A stretch of DNA of 64,000 nt from Flavobacteriaceae bacterium UBA6231 (GCA_002441545.1 DJWL01000005.1:9182-73181); one strand, 5' to 3'. Shown: positions 27,528 through 36,877, counted from the first letter of the stretch. Numbers and translations: made by a program. Notes: generated from the letters alone by a model not told the origin.

Positions 27528-29431
27528 TGCAACATCCAATAAACATATTAGAACGTTATTGGAACTTTACCGAGTTTAAACCTCTTCAAGAAGACATTAT
27601 AAATGCCGTCATTGAAGGTGAAGATACCTTTGTATTATTACCAACTGGTGGTGGAAAATCATTATGCTTTCAAATTCCAGCATTAGCAAAAGAAGGTATT
27701 TGTATTGTTATTTCTCCATTGGTAGCACTTATAAAAGAACAAGTGCAAAAACTACAGGACCAAGGCATTAAGGCTATGGCGCTTACTAGTGGCATTTCCT
27801 TTCAGCAGTTAGATACTATGTTAGATAATTGTATTTATGGAAATTACAAATTTTTATATCTATCTCCAGAGCGTCTACAACAAGAATTGGTTCAAGAACG
27901 CATTAAGCAAATGAATGTCAATTTAGTTGCTGTTGATGAAGCACATTGCATCTCGCAATGGGGAAATGATTTTAGGCCAGCTTATAAAAATATTACACTA
28001 TTAAGACAATTACAACCTAGCGTTAATGTAGTTGCTCTCACAGCTTCTGCTACACCAAAAGTGGTTGAAGATATTATAAATGAGTTAAATTTTATTAAGC
28101 CTAAAGTTTTTAAACAATCTTTTTTTAGACCCAATTTAGCGTATTTGGTATTGCATGAAGATGACAAATATTATCGCATAGAAAGTATCTTAAAAAAATA
28201 CAAATCATCTTCAATAATTTATGTTAGAAATAGAAAATTAACACTTGAAATAAACTCTTTTTTAGAAAAGAAAGGAATTACATCAACCTATTATCATGGA
28301 GGTCTTACAAATGCTGAAAAAGACTCATACATGCAGCAATGGTTAAATAACCAAAAACAAGTTATGGTTGCAACTAATGCTTTTGGTATGGGCATAGATA
28401 AACCTGATGTTAAAACCATCATCCATTTTAATTTACCAGAAAGCATGGAAAGTTATTTCCAAGAAGCAGGTCGTGCTGGTAGAAATGGGGAAAAAGCATT
28501 TGCAGTTATTTTAAAAAATAATAGTGATGAGCTGTTAGTTAAAAATCAGTTTTTAAATGTTTTGCCAAGTGTAGATTTTATTAAGCAAGTTTATAGAAAA
28601 CTTTGCAACTATTTTCAAATCTCTTATGGCGAAGGTGAATTTACTACTCATGATTTTGATTTTAACAGTTTTTGTAAAGCATATAATTTTAGTAGTGTTT
28701 TATGTTATAATGCTTTGCTTTTGTTAGATAGAACAAGTATAATAAGCTTATCCAGACAATTTCATAATCAAGTTTCTGTTCAAATTATAGCTTCTAATCA
28801 AGTAGTGTTTCATTATTTAGAAACCCATAAAAATATTGAGCTTATTGTAAAATCATTACTTCGAATGTATGGTGGTATTTTTGAACATGATACTAAAATA
28901 AATGCTCATCGAATTGCAGAAAAAGCGTCAACTACCGAACCTGTAATTATTTCAACATTAAAGCAACTTGAAAAAGACGACATCATCGCTTTGAATTTAT
29001 CAAAAACAGATGCCCAAGTTACTTTTATTCAGCCTCGTGAAGACGATAAAACCATAAACAGAATAGCTTCAGTTATTGAGCAACAAAACAATTTAAAGCA
29101 GTTTCAAGTAAATGCGGTCATTGATTATATTAAAAACGATACTGTTTGTAAAAGCGTGCAGCTTCTCTCCTATTTTGGAGAAAAAAATGTAAAACCTTGT
29201 GGTATTTGTTCTGTTTGTACTAACACAAAAAAAGACAACAACCCTCATGATTTAAAAACTTTAAGAAATAGTGTTATTGAATTATTAGAATATGGCGACC
29301 TTTCATCAAGAAATATAATTTCAAAATTAGATTGTTCTGAAGATGATATTAAAAAAGTATTGCAGTTATTATTAGAACATCAAATTATTTCAATTACAAA
29401 AACAAACACATATAAACTTTTTCACAAATGA
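27527..29431 (+). CDS. recQ: RecQ-family ATP-dependent DNA helicase
   Basis: 634 residues. Helicase motifs: Walker A LLPTGGGKSLCFQIP, motif II DEAHCISQWGNDFRPAY, motif III ALTASATP, motif VI EAGRAGRNG. The RecQ C-terminal zinc site follows (CKSVQLLSYFGE, then CGICSVC). The terminal HRDC domain appears absent, making it the shorter of the RecQ forms found in this lineage. Works in recombination and replication repair. It overlaps fmt by 4 bases. Confidence 0.9.
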   Translation: MQHPINILERYWNFTEFKPLQEDIINAVIEGEDTFVLLPTGGGKSLCFQIPALAKEGICIVISPLVALIKEQVQKLQDQGIKAMALTSGISFQQLDTMLDNCIYGNYKFLYLSPERLQQELVQERIKQMNVNLVAVDEAHCISQWGNDFRPAYKNITLLRQLQPSVNVVALTASATPKVVEDIINELNFIKPKVFKQSFFRPNLAYLVLHEDDKYYRIESILKKYKSSSIIYVRNRKLTLEINSFLEKKGITSTYYHGGLTNAEKDSYMQQWLNNQKQVMVATNAFGMGIDKPDVKTIIHFNLPESMESYFQEAGRAGRNGEKAFAVILKNNSDELLVKNQFLNVLPSVDFIKQVYRKLCNYFQISYGEGEFTTHDFDFNSFCKAYNFSSVLCYNALLLLDRTSIISLSRQFHNQVSVQIIASNQVVFHYLETHKNIELIVKSLLRMYGGIFEHDTKINAHRIAEKASTTEPVIISTLKQLEKDDIIALNLSKTDAQVTFIQPREDDKTINRIASVIEQQNNLKQFQVNAVIDYIKNDTVCKSVQLLSYFGEKNVKPCGICSVCTNTKKDNNPHDLKTLRNSVIELLEYGDLSSRNIISKLDCSEDDIKKVLQLLLEHQIISITKTNTYKLFHK

Positions 29432-30375
29432 AAGATTTAAGAATTGTTTTCATGGGAACACCAGATTTTGCTGTAACCATTCTAAAAGCATTAGTAGAAA
29501 ATAATTACAACATTGTTGGTGTTATTACTGCACCCGACAAACCAGCAGGACGTGGAAGAAAACTACATGAAAGTGCTGTTAAACAATATGCTACTTCCAA
29601 AAACCTAAATATACTTCAACCAACTAATTTAAAAGATGAAGGTTTTTTAAATAACTTGAAAATGCTTAATGCCAATTTGCAAATAGTTGTAGCATTTAGA
29701 ATGCTGCCAAAAGCTGTTTGGCAAATGCCAGAATTAGGAACATTTAATTTACATGCGTCATTATTACCAAATTATCGAGGTGCAGCTCCTATAAATTGGG
29801 CTATTATCAATGGAGAAACAAAAACAGGTGTTTCAACGTTTTTTATTGATGACAAAATAGATACTGGAGAAATGATTCTGCAAGAGCAAGTTTCAATTGA
29901 TCCAGAAGAAAATGCTGGTAGCTTACATGATAAATTGATGCATCTTGGTAGTAAATTAGTGCTACAAACAGTTTCGTTAATTAGAAATGGTTCAGTAAAA
30001 ACAACTCCTCAGATAGATTCAGAAAATATAAAAACAGCCTATAAGTTAAATAAGGACAATTGTAAAATTAATTGGGAAGATTCGCTAGATACTATTTATA
30101 ACAAAATACGAGGTTTAAGCCCATATCCTGCTGCATGGTGCACTTTAATTAATAAAGATGAAGAATTATCGGTTAAAATTTTAAAAGCTGATAAAGAAGT
30201 TTTACAACATAATTTTGACTTTGGAACTATTATTTCTTCAAAACAAGAAGTAAAAGTTGCCGCAAAAAATGGTTTCATAATAATTAAAGAAATTCAGCTA
30301 CCCGGAAAGCGTAATATGGATATTAAATCACTCTTAAATGGATATCATTTTGAGACTAGTTCAAAAATGCTGTAA
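29428..30375 (+). CDS. fmt: Methionyl-tRNA formyltransferase
   Basis: 315 residues. RIVFMGTPDFAV opens the formyltransferase fold; the catalytic region is NLHASLLPNYRGAAPINWAI with the Asn-His pair, and the C-terminal OB-like domain follows. It formylates initiator Met-tRNA. The start overlaps the recQ stop by 4 bases (ATGA). No downstream terminator is obvious before the HU promoter. Confidence 0.93.
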   Translation: MKDLRIVFMGTPDFAVTILKALVENNYNIVGVITAPDKPAGRGRKLHESAVKQYATSKNLNILQPTNLKDEGFLNNLKMLNANLQIVVAFRMLPKAVWQMPELGTFNLHASLLPNYRGAAPINWAIINGETKTGVSTFFIDDKIDTGEMILQEQVSIDPEENAGSLHDKLMHLGSKLVLQTVSLIRNGSVKTTPQIDSENIKTAYKLNKDNCKINWEDSLDTIYNKIRGLSPYPAAWCTLINKDEELSVKILKADKEVLQHNFDFGTIISSKQEVKVAAKNGFIIIKEIQLPGKRNMDIKSLLNGYHFETSSKML

Positions 30376-30479
30376 ACCCTTATTTTTACTGATACTTTCA
30401 AATTATCGATAAAACACATTGTCTTTATTAACAAATGTCAGAAGTTATCAACAGAAACCTGCATTTCCCCTGCTATTAC

Positions 30480-30509
30480 TTGCATGATTACATAATCCGT
30501 ATAAATTTG
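30480..30509 (+). promoter_or_regulatory. Bacteroidota-type sigma promoter of the HU gene
   Basis: A -33 TTG (30480-30482) and a -7 TAAATTTG (30502-30509) are separated by 19 bases, matching the TTG / TAnnTTTG consensus. The start would be near 30516, giving a leader of about 50 bases before the HU ATG. Confidence 0.65.
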
Positions 30510-30566
30510 TATAGGATTTAACAGAAATGTTTAACAAACAAATTATTAATAATTAAATTTTATATT

Positions 30567-30839
30567 ATGAACAAAACAGATTTAATTGATGGAATGGCAG
30601 AAAATGCTGGAATCACTAAAGCCGCTGCAAAAAAAGCGTTGGAATCGTTATTAATCGATATCGAAGGTGCTTTACAAAAAGGTAACAGAGTTTCTCTAGT
30701 AGGTTTTGGTTCTTGGTCAGTTTCTAAAAGAGCTGCAAGAGAAGGAAGAAACCCTCAAACTGGAGCTACTATCAAAATTAAAGCTAAAAAAGTAGTTAAG
30801 TTTAAAGCTGGTGCAGATTTATCTAGAGCAATAAACTAA
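30567..30839 (+). CDS. hup: HU-type histone-like DNA-binding protein
   Basis: 90 residues, the canonical HU length. It begins MNKTDLIDGMAENAGITKA and carries the DNA-binding arm GRNPQTGATIKIKAKKVVKF with the intercalating Pro. It bends and compacts DNA as a dimer. Monocistronic with its own promoter and terminator. Confidence 0.95.
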   Translation: MNKTDLIDGMAENAGITKAAAKKALESLLIDIEGALQKGNRVSLVGFGSWSVSKRAAREGRNPQTGATIKIKAKKVVKFKAGADLSRAIN

Positions 30840-30863
30840 ATTTACTTTATTTCATATTTATAA

Positions 30864-30893
30864 AATGCCTTCCAACAAGAAGGCGTTTTTCTT
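30864..30893 (+). terminator. Rho-independent terminator after HU
   Basis: Stem GCCTTC (30867-30872) / GAAGGC (30879-30884) with loop CAACAA, then a T-rich run. Confidence 0.85.
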
Positions 30894-30962
30894 TTAAAAA
30901 AGTGTGAAACTATTGTTTTTTTAATAAATATATGTTAGCTTTAAAAAACTAATTGTTTTTAT

Positions 30963-31523
30963 ATGATTATAACAAAACCAAAAAAAGGTGATTTACTGAT
31001 TGCTGAGCCTTCTATTATTGGTGATGTTTCTTTTAATCGGTCAATTGTTTTACTAGCAGATCATAATGAAGAGGGTTCAATTGGTTTTATTCTAAACAAG
31101 CCATTAGAATATACTATTAATGATTTGGTTCCTGAGGTTGAAGCTAATTTCAAGGTTTACAATGGTGGACCTGTTGAGCAAGATAATTTATATTTCATTC
31201 ATAAAATTCCAGAATTAATACCTGATAGTATTGAAATTTCCCTTGGTATTTATTGGGGCGGAGATTTTAATAAAGTAGCAGAATTAATAGCTAATAACGA
31301 AATAAATGAACATGATATTCGTTTTTTTCTAGGGTATTCAGGTTGGAAATCAAATCAGTTAGAAACAGAACTTAAAACAAGTTCTTGGGTTGTCACCGAG
31401 AATATTTACAAGAAAAGCATTATAGAAAAAGACTATGAGACTTTTTGGAAAGAAAAAATGTTAGAGTTCGGTGGAGAGTATAGCATTTGGTCTAACGCTC
31501 CAGAAAACCCAAATTATAATTAA
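30963..31523 (+). CDS. YqgE/AlgH family protein
   Basis: 186 residues. Family motifs: KGDLLIAEPSIIGDVSFNRS, EGSIGFILNKPL, YNGGPVEQDNLYFIH, FLGYSGWKSNQLE. YqgE proteins are common and their biochemical role is unresolved. It converges on the class IV aminotransferase gene, and the two stop codons overlap by 4 bases. Confidence 0.9.
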   Translation: MIITKPKKGDLLIAEPSIIGDVSFNRSIVLLADHNEEGSIGFILNKPLEYTINDLVPEVEANFKVYNGGPVEQDNLYFIHKIPELIPDSIEISLGIYWGGDFNKVAELIANNEINEHDIRFFLGYSGWKSNQLETELKTSSWVVTENIYKKSIIEKDYETFWKEKMLEFGGEYSIWSNAPENPNYN

Positions 31524-32362
31524 TTCAATCTCACTTTTACGTTTAACTTTTGTAATAATAATTTTGCGACCTTATTAACATAAGCTTTTTTTCTATAATT
31601 TGATATAGGTTGAATTCCAATAATCACATTTGTAACCCATAACTCATCGGCTTTTTGAAGTTCAAATGGGGAAATTGATTCTTCAATTAAATCATAATCA
31701 GGTAAATCTTTTAAAACATCTATAATTTGTTTTCGCATAACACCTTTCAAGCATCCATCTGTTAAAGGTGGTGTTTTTATAATATTACCTTTAATTAAAA
31801 ATATATTTCCATTTAATGCTTCAATTACTTGTTTATCTGTATTAAGCAACAAACAATTTTGCAGGTTATTTTCTTTAGCAAAAATACTTCCAACTACATT
31901 AATGACTTTATTATTTGTTTTTAAAGTTGACAATAAACTTGGTGAAACATAAAAGTCTTTAAATAAATCAACTTCATAATGAGCAGTATTCAAAAGATAA
32001 AAATCATCTTCAACTTTAGCGGCTTTAATTAAAAAACTCACCTCGTTTACATCTGGCAAATACAATCCGCCTTCATTTCTAAAAATCAATAATTTCACTC
32101 TAGCGGAATTGTGTTCCAACAGGTTTGCTTTAAGTGTTTTCTGTATTTGATGTTCTAAAAACTGCATGGTAAAATTCATAGGTATTTCCATACGCAAAAT
32201 ACGCATTGAAGCCATGAGCCTAAAATAATGATCTTCCCAAAAAAGTAATTTTCCGTAAGATATTTTTATAGTTTCAAAAAGGGCATCACCATAGTTAAAT
32301 CCTCTATTATTGATTGACAATAAGGCGTTATTGTCAGCTATATTTCCATTAAAATTAATCAT
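31520..32362 (-). CDS. Aminotransferase class IV (branched-chain / aminodeoxychorismate lyase-like)
   Basis: About 280 residues of PLP fold-type IV. Motifs: NRGFNYGDALFETIKI at the start, LLNTDKQVIEALNGNIFLI, and LTDGCLKGVMRKQII, as in IlvE and PabC. Which of the two activities it has cannot be decided from sequence alone. The TTG at 32386 is in frame, but the ATG at 32362 (MINFNGNIADN) is the natural start. Confidence 0.82.
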   Translation of the reverse strand: MINFNGNIADNNALLSINNRGFNYGDALFETIKISYGKLLFWEDHYFRLMASMRILRMEIPMNFTMQFLEHQIQKTLKANLLEHNSARVKLLIFRNEGGLYLPDVNEVSFLIKAAKVEDDFYLLNTAHYEVDLFKDFYVSPSLLSTLKTNNKVINVVGSIFAKENNLQNCLLLNTDKQVIEALNGNIFLIKGNIIKTPPLTDGCLKGVMRKQIIDVLKDLPDYDLIEESISPFELQKADELWVTNVIIGIQPISNYRKKAYVNKVAKLLLQKLNVKVRLN

Positions 32363-32430
32363 AAAAAAAAACCTTAACCAAACCAAAGTTAGGATAAGGA
32401 CAAATATAAATTAAAGTATAATTATATTAT

Positions 32431-32823
32431 CTAAGCTGAGCCTAAAACTTGCTTTAAACTAGAAATTTGATTTTCCCATAACATTTTAGCTTCATCAACC
32501 TCATCTTCGTAAGCAAAATCTACAATCATTAATGAAACGTCTTTTGTTATTTCATCTACTTGAATTCTAAGTTCAAAATAAGTAGAGAGTTCTTCTTCTT
32601 CATCAATTAACCATCTAAATTTTACTCTTTCGCCACTTTTCTTGTTTAATAATTTAGCTTGCTCTTCACTATCATCCCATATAAAAGTAAATAATTCACC
32701 ACGAGAGTTTACATTATCTGAAAACCATTCAGACAAACCCGATGGCGTTGATATATATTGATATAATAATTGAGGTGATGAATGTATTGGAAATTCTATT
32801 TCAAATTTAATTTTTTCGTCCAT
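32431..32823 (-). CDS. START-like domain protein (SRPBCC superfamily)
   Basis: About 130 residues, the Bacteroidota START-like family: FEIEFPIHSSPQLLYQYIS, PSGLSEWFSDNV, FRWLIDEEE, and a long C-terminal helix. Function unknown. Two in-frame ATGs (32832 and 32823) are possible; the second begins MDEKIKFEIEF. Confidence 0.82.
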   Translation of the reverse strand: MDEKIKFEIEFPIHSSPQLLYQYISTPSGLSEWFSDNVNSRGELFTFIWDDSEEQAKLLNKKSGERVKFRWLIDEEEELSTYFELRIQVDEITKDVSLMIVDFAYEDEVDEAKMLWENQISSLKQVLGSA

Positions 32824-32912
32824 GAGTAGCATTAAAATTTATATTGCTCAATATATACATAAATTGATAAGTATAACAACAAAAATTAATAATATTTTAC
32901 ACAACTTTAGTT

Positions 32913-32942
32913 TTGTAGGCAATAATATTGTTTTTATATTTG
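32913..32942 (+). promoter_or_regulatory. Promoter of the tRNA-Met gene
   Basis: TTG (32913-32915), 19-base spacer, then TATATTTG (32935-32942), matching the lineage consensus; the predicted start falls a few bases before the tRNA. Confidence 0.65.
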
Positions 32943-32956
32943 CAGCCTTAAATTAT

Positions 32957-33030
32957 GGCGAGGTAGCTCAGCTGGTTAGAGCGTCGGATTCATAACCCGG
33001 AGGTCGCGGGATCGTGCCCCGCTCTCGCTA
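32957..33030 (+). tRNA. tRNA-Met (CAT anticodon), initiator-like
   Basis: 74-base cloverleaf with acceptor GGCGAGG / TCTCGCT, D-arm GCTC/GAGC and anticodon CAT in TTCATAA. The anticodon arm (TCGGA-loop-CCCGG) resembles the initiator arm with C39-C41. The first acceptor pair is the weak G1:U72, and the T-loop is ATCGTGC with A54 and T58 swapped relative to T54/A58. These features suggest the initiator tRNA rather than an elongator. The 3' CCA is not encoded. Confidence 0.9.
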
Positions 33031-33041
33031 CTAGTAATAAC

Positions 33042-33075
33042 AAGGGTTTCAAGAGATTGAAGCCCTTCTATTTTT
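33042..33075 (+). terminator. Terminator after tRNA-Met
   Basis: 11-base stem (33042-33052 with 33057-33067, one G:T pair) around loop GAGA, followed by TCTATTTTT. Confidence 0.8.
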
Positions 33076-33283
33076 CATAAAAATAGTTAGGGTAAACATA
33101 GGTGCAAAATTTCTTTATTTTCTAGAAACTCATATTCACTACATCTATTGGCTTCAATTGAAATTAAAAAATTTTAATTGAAGATATTTCATGATAAAGA
33201 TTTTAGTTTTTTAAACTCTCCAATCAGGAACTTTAAACCAAAAGATAATTTTATATAATCTGTCTTTTAAATCCTTGTTTTAA

Positions 33284-33397
33284 TTATTGCTTACTAGGAA
33301 CCGGGTCAATAAACGTGTAAAGTAATGTCAACCGCATTAAAGCTGAAACAAAAAAATTAAGCAAACATACAACTACATGTTTTTTAGACATTGACAT
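33284..33397 (-). CDS. Possible 37-residue membrane peptide or gene remnant
   Basis: In the 550-base gap between the tRNA and the nitrate island this is the only frame with protein-like composition (VVVCLLNFFVSALMRLTLLY). It faintly recalls the first helix of Bacteroidota haem-copper oxidase-like proteins, so it may be a decayed fragment. The rest of the gap (33076-33280 and 33400-33620) shows nothing recognisable. Confidence 0.25.
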   Translation of the reverse strand: MSMSKKHVVVCLLNFFVSALMRLTLLYTFIDPVPSKQ

Positions 33398-33624
33398 TTT
33401 TTAAATATAAAAATAAGTTGCCATATAAATACAAAATTATATTAATTGTTCTTGTTAAGGGTTTGTGTTAAATAAATCATAGATAATATTTTAACTATTA
33501 CTTGATAAATAAAAAATTTGTAAAAATGCAAAACACGATATTAAACAGTTTATAAAAGTACACTTGATTTAGTTATTTTAGAATCAAACGATAAAACTGT
33601 TTTGAAATTTTGCAATTGTATTAA

Positions 33625-33653
33625 AAAAAAATCCCATTTTCATGGGATTTTTA
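33625..33653. terminator. Bidirectional terminator downstream of the porin gene
   Basis: Stem AATCCCAT / ATGGGATT with a short loop, flanked by A and T runs. It closes the nrt-porin operon on the minus strand. Confidence 0.85.
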
Positions 33654-33729
33654 AAATTAAACTAAATGACTAATTTTGCATTAACAATAAAAATTAACTT
33701 TAACTGCCTAAACAATAACAGATTAAAAT

Positions 33730-34989
33730 TTAATTCAAAAATTTAGGTTTAATAGTTAACATTGCCCAAGCCCAATTTTGACCATTGTCAGCCTCATCTT
33801 TTGTTGTTCCTTTTAACTCATACATACCATCGTTGGCAAACATTTGAGAATACCCTATAGCAAGACCAGCACCTTTTAGCTTAGTATTAAATACCAAATC
33901 CAGCTCTGTACCTAATGATTTTTCTCCACTTGCTAATTCTTGCTGTCCACTAAAATTCAATACTTTTAATAACAGACCAGATTTTTCAGATAATTTAAAA
34001 TTTGCACTTGCATGGATATCAACTAAACCTACTGAATTAGCATGGTTTCCAACATAGAAATAATCCATAAACCCATTGAATTTATGGTTTGTTCCGTACA
34101 ATGGGAAGAAAGCCGCAGAATTATCTTTTTTACCGCTGGTGATTTCAGCACCTAATCCCAAGCCAACTGTTCCAGATACTTTTAAACTTAAATCCAAACC
34201 AGCTAAATAAGCGCCTTTTACATCTACTTCATTTTGTCTTTCACCTGTTTGAACAAATATATTTCCATCTATACTAAAACCTTCTTTTTTATAATTCAAA
34301 TGAGAACCTATTGTAAGCAAACTACTCACAGTGCCTGCAGACACACTAGCTGCCAAGTCTTGAAAAGTTGTATTTAATGCTAAGAAACTAGCAGATAAAC
34401 TTTCCCATTGTTGCTTTAAATACACAAATTGCATGGCTTTGTATGAAAAGAAACCAGCAGTATTATAATCAGTCCCTACGGAAGAAAATCCTGAAAGATC
34501 TGCTTTATCTTGATTAAAAGCCAAGCCAAAATCAAGCATGAATGTCTCTTTCTTATACTTTATAAGTGCTGCATCATGATTACGAGCTTGTTGCGCCCAT
34601 CCTACAGATCCAAAGATACGCTGATCATCATAATCAATAGTTTGTCTACCTATTTTTGTAGACCATCCACTACCAAGAGCAACATCAACCCAAGCTTCAA
34701 AAACTGCAAAGGAATTATTTGAATCTGTGGCCAATAATTGCCTGTTTTCTCCCCAAGTCATAACATCTTGTAGGCTTATATAAAGTTTATATCCTTCTGT
34801 AGTGTATCCCGTATTAAGTCTTATCCTTGTTGAGGTTCCAAAGCCCGCATCGGCACCATCGGCAATAATATTACCATAACCATGGCGATATTCCGTTCTT
34901 GGACGGAATTCCCCGTCTAATGTAAATTGTGCTTGCACAAATTGCAAGCATCCTAATAACAGTCCTAGTATTACGTATTGTTTTTTCAT
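33730..34989 (-). CDS. Outer-membrane beta-barrel porin (alginate-export-like), probable nitrate island porin
   Basis: 419 residues with a signal peptide (KKQYVILGLLLGCLQFVQAQ). The mature protein is rich in alternating aromatic/polar beta strands (FRPRTEYRHGYG, TRIRLNTGYT, KIGRQTIDYDDQRIFG), as in alginate-export/OprD-like Bacteroidota porins. It is the last gene of the nrt operon, 37 bases downstream of the second ABC ATPase, so a role in nitrate entry through the outer membrane is inferred; substrate specificity is not shown. Confidence 0.8.
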   Translation of the reverse strand: MKKQYVILGLLLGCLQFVQAQFTLDGEFRPRTEYRHGYGNIIADGADAGFGTSTRIRLNTGYTTEGYKLYISLQDVMTWGENRQLLATDSNNSFAVFEAWVDVALGSGWSTKIGRQTIDYDDQRIFGSVGWAQQARNHDAALIKYKKETFMLDFGLAFNQDKADLSGFSSVGTDYNTAGFFSYKAMQFVYLKQQWESLSASFLALNTTFQDLAASVSAGTVSSLLTIGSHLNYKKEGFSIDGNIFVQTGERQNEVDVKGAYLAGLDLSLKVSGTVGLGLGAEITSGKKDNSAAFFPLYGTNHKFNGFMDYFYVGNHANSVGLVDIHASANFKLSEKSGLLLKVLNFSGQQELASGEKSLGTELDLVFNTKLKGAGLAIGYSQMFANDGMYELKGTTKDEADNGQNWAWAMLTIKPKFLN

Positions 34990-35026
34990 TTTTTTGTTTT
35001 AAGTTTTATTGATTTGTTTTAAGTAT

Positions 35027-35860
35027 TTAATGTTCTAAAAAGTCTATAAGATGCTTTCTATATTTATAATAATCATTATGCTCTAACACCGCTTTTCGTG
35101 TTCTGGGCCGTTCAAAATCAATATTTAAAATATCACCGATTTTAGCTTTAGGCCCACTAGTCATCATCACCACACGATCTGCTAAAAAGATAGCTTCATC
35201 AACATCATGCGTGATCATAACAGCTGTAATTTTTTCTTTGTTCCAAATTTCAATTAGAATGTCTTGAAGTTCACCCCTTGTCAATGAATCCAACATCCCG
35301 AAAGGTTCATCCAACAGCAATACTTTTGGTTTTATGGCAAACGCTCTGGCTATACCAACCCGTTGTTGCATACCTTGAGAAAGCTCGGTAGCCTTTTTAT
35401 TGAAGGCATCCTCAAGACCTACTTTTTGAAGATAATACTTAGCTATGTCTGTTCGTTGCGCTTTGGTAGCATGTGGAAATACTTGATTGACTCCTAACAT
35501 TACATTTTGAAGTGATGTCATCCACGGCATTAAACTGGGTGATTGAAAAATAACACCTCTATCTGGTCCAGGTCCTTTAATATGATGTCCTAAAACTGCT
35601 ATATTTCCACCAGAAATTGGATTTAATCCAGCTATCATGGACAACATGGTGGTTTTTCCACAACCAGAGTGACCAATAATAGTTACAAACTCTTCTTTCA
35701 TGATTTGAAGATTTAAATCTTCTAATACAACATGATCACCTTTGGGGGTTGGGTACACTTTTTTAAGTTTAGACAAATCCAACATTACATCGGAAGAGTA
35801 CACAATACCGTTTTCTATATCGAAATGCCTATATTTTTGATCTATAATTGTACTGCTCAT
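35027..35860 (-). CDS. nrtD: Nitrate/nitrite ABC transporter ATP-binding protein (NrtD-like)
   Basis: 277 residues. Walker A GHSGCGKTTM, Q-loop FQSPSLMPWMTSLQNV, signature LSQGMQQR, Walker B VLLLDEPFGMLD, H-loop ITHDVDEAIF. This is the nitrate/taurine (NitT/TauT) type. It pairs with the neighbouring ATPase to drive the NrtB permease. Spacing to the upstream ATPase gene is 15 bases. It lacks the binding-protein-like C-terminal extension found on cyanobacterial NrtC. Confidence 0.87.
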   Translation of the reverse strand: MSSTIIDQKYRHFDIENGIVYSSDVMLDLSKLKKVYPTPKGDHVVLEDLNLQIMKEEFVTIIGHSGCGKTTMLSMIAGLNPISGGNIAVLGHHIKGPGPDRGVIFQSPSLMPWMTSLQNVMLGVNQVFPHATKAQRTDIAKYYLQKVGLEDAFNKKATELSQGMQQRVGIARAFAIKPKVLLLDEPFGMLDSLTRGELQDILIEIWNKEKITAVMITHDVDEAIFLADRVVMMTSGPKAKIGDILNIDFERPRTRKAVLEHNDYYKYRKHLIDFLEH

Positions 35861-35875
35861 CCTTTTGTTTTTATG

Positions 35876-36721
35876 TTAAAATTGACTTACAAAGCTTTTC
35901 GGACTTAAATCTGGCAAAACGTATTCTTCTTGTACATCAGATTTACGCTCATTACCTATATCCATCAAATATTCAATGATGGCGTTACGTGTCTTTTTAA
36001 AGTTAGGATTATCATTTAATGCTGTTTTATCTCTTGGGCGTTCAATGTCAATCTTGAATTCTGGTCCCAAAGTGGCTTTAGGTCCTGGACGTAACGGTAT
36101 AATTCTATCAGCCATATAAATGCCCTCATCTACATCATTGGTAATCAATAATGCGGTACGTTTATCTTTTCCCAAAATGTTTAATATTTCATCTTGTAAA
36201 TTGCCTCGTGTTAAAGCATCAAGCGCCCCTAAAGGTTCATCCATAATGATCATTTCAGGTTTCATTGCCAAGGCTCTGGCTACAGCAACACGTTGCCGCA
36301 TGCCTCCAGACAATTCCTTAGGGCGTTTATTTATGGCGGGTGTTAAGTTTACCATTTCCACATAGTCTGCAACAATGGCATGTAATTCTGATTTTATTTT
36401 CTTTGGAAATGCTTCTTTCACAGCCATATAGATGTTTTGTCCTACTGTTAACCATGGGAGTAATGAATAATTCTGAAAAATAACCCCACGCTCATGGCTT
36501 GTCCCAACAACAGGTTCTCCTTTAAACAAGACCTCGCCTTTAGTTGGTTCCAACAATCCGTTTATAAGATTAACCAGTGTGGTTTTTCCACTTCCCGTAA
36601 ATCCAACAATAGCAACAAACTCACCTTCTTTAATGGTTAGATTAATATTGGAAAGCACCTGTGCAGTTGTCTCTCCTTGTCCGTAAGTTTTGTAGATATT
36701 TTTTAATTCTAAATATGCCAT
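35876..36721 (-). CDS. nrtC: Nitrate/nitrite ABC transporter ATP-binding protein (second subunit)
   Basis: 281 residues. Walker A GFTGSGKTTL, signature LSGGMRQR, Walker B MIIMDEPLGALD. The H-loop reads ITNDVDEGIY, Asn in place of the usual His, suggesting an asymmetric heterodimer with the canonical partner encoded next. The LRPGPKATLGPEF stretch is typical of the Nrt group. A 156-base gap with a REP-like element separates it from the permease gene. Confidence 0.87.
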   Translation of the reverse strand: MAYLELKNIYKTYGQGETTAQVLSNINLTIKEGEFVAIVGFTGSGKTTLVNLINGLLEPTKGEVLFKGEPVVGTSHERGVIFQNYSLLPWLTVGQNIYMAVKEAFPKKIKSELHAIVADYVEMVNLTPAINKRPKELSGGMRQRVAVARALAMKPEMIIMDEPLGALDALTRGNLQDEILNILGKDKRTALLITNDVDEGIYMADRIIPLRPGPKATLGPEFKIDIERPRDKTALNDNPNFKKTRNAIIEYLMDIGNERKSDVQEEYVLPDLSPKSFVSQF

Positions 36722-36768
36722 CTCTATATGTTGATTTGTTTATTCGTTGATTTGTTAACTGTTTGGTT

Positions 36769-36843
36769 CGTCATTGCGAATGAAATGAAGTAATCCTTTT
36801 AATCTTATGAGATAACCACATCCCTACTCTACTCGTTATGACG
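36769..36843. repeat. REP-like imperfect palindrome between nrtC and nrtB
   Basis: The element begins CGTCATTGCGAATGAAATGA and ends CTCGTTATGACG, the outline of the dispersed Bacteroidota repeat of form CGTCATTGCGAGGAACGAAG...ATGACG. It is more GC-rich than its flanks. Just upstream (36731-36759) the stretch GTTGATTTGTT is nearly duplicated. Confidence 0.55.
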
Positions 36844-36877
36844 GTGACTCCTTAGTATTTAAACAAATCCACATATA

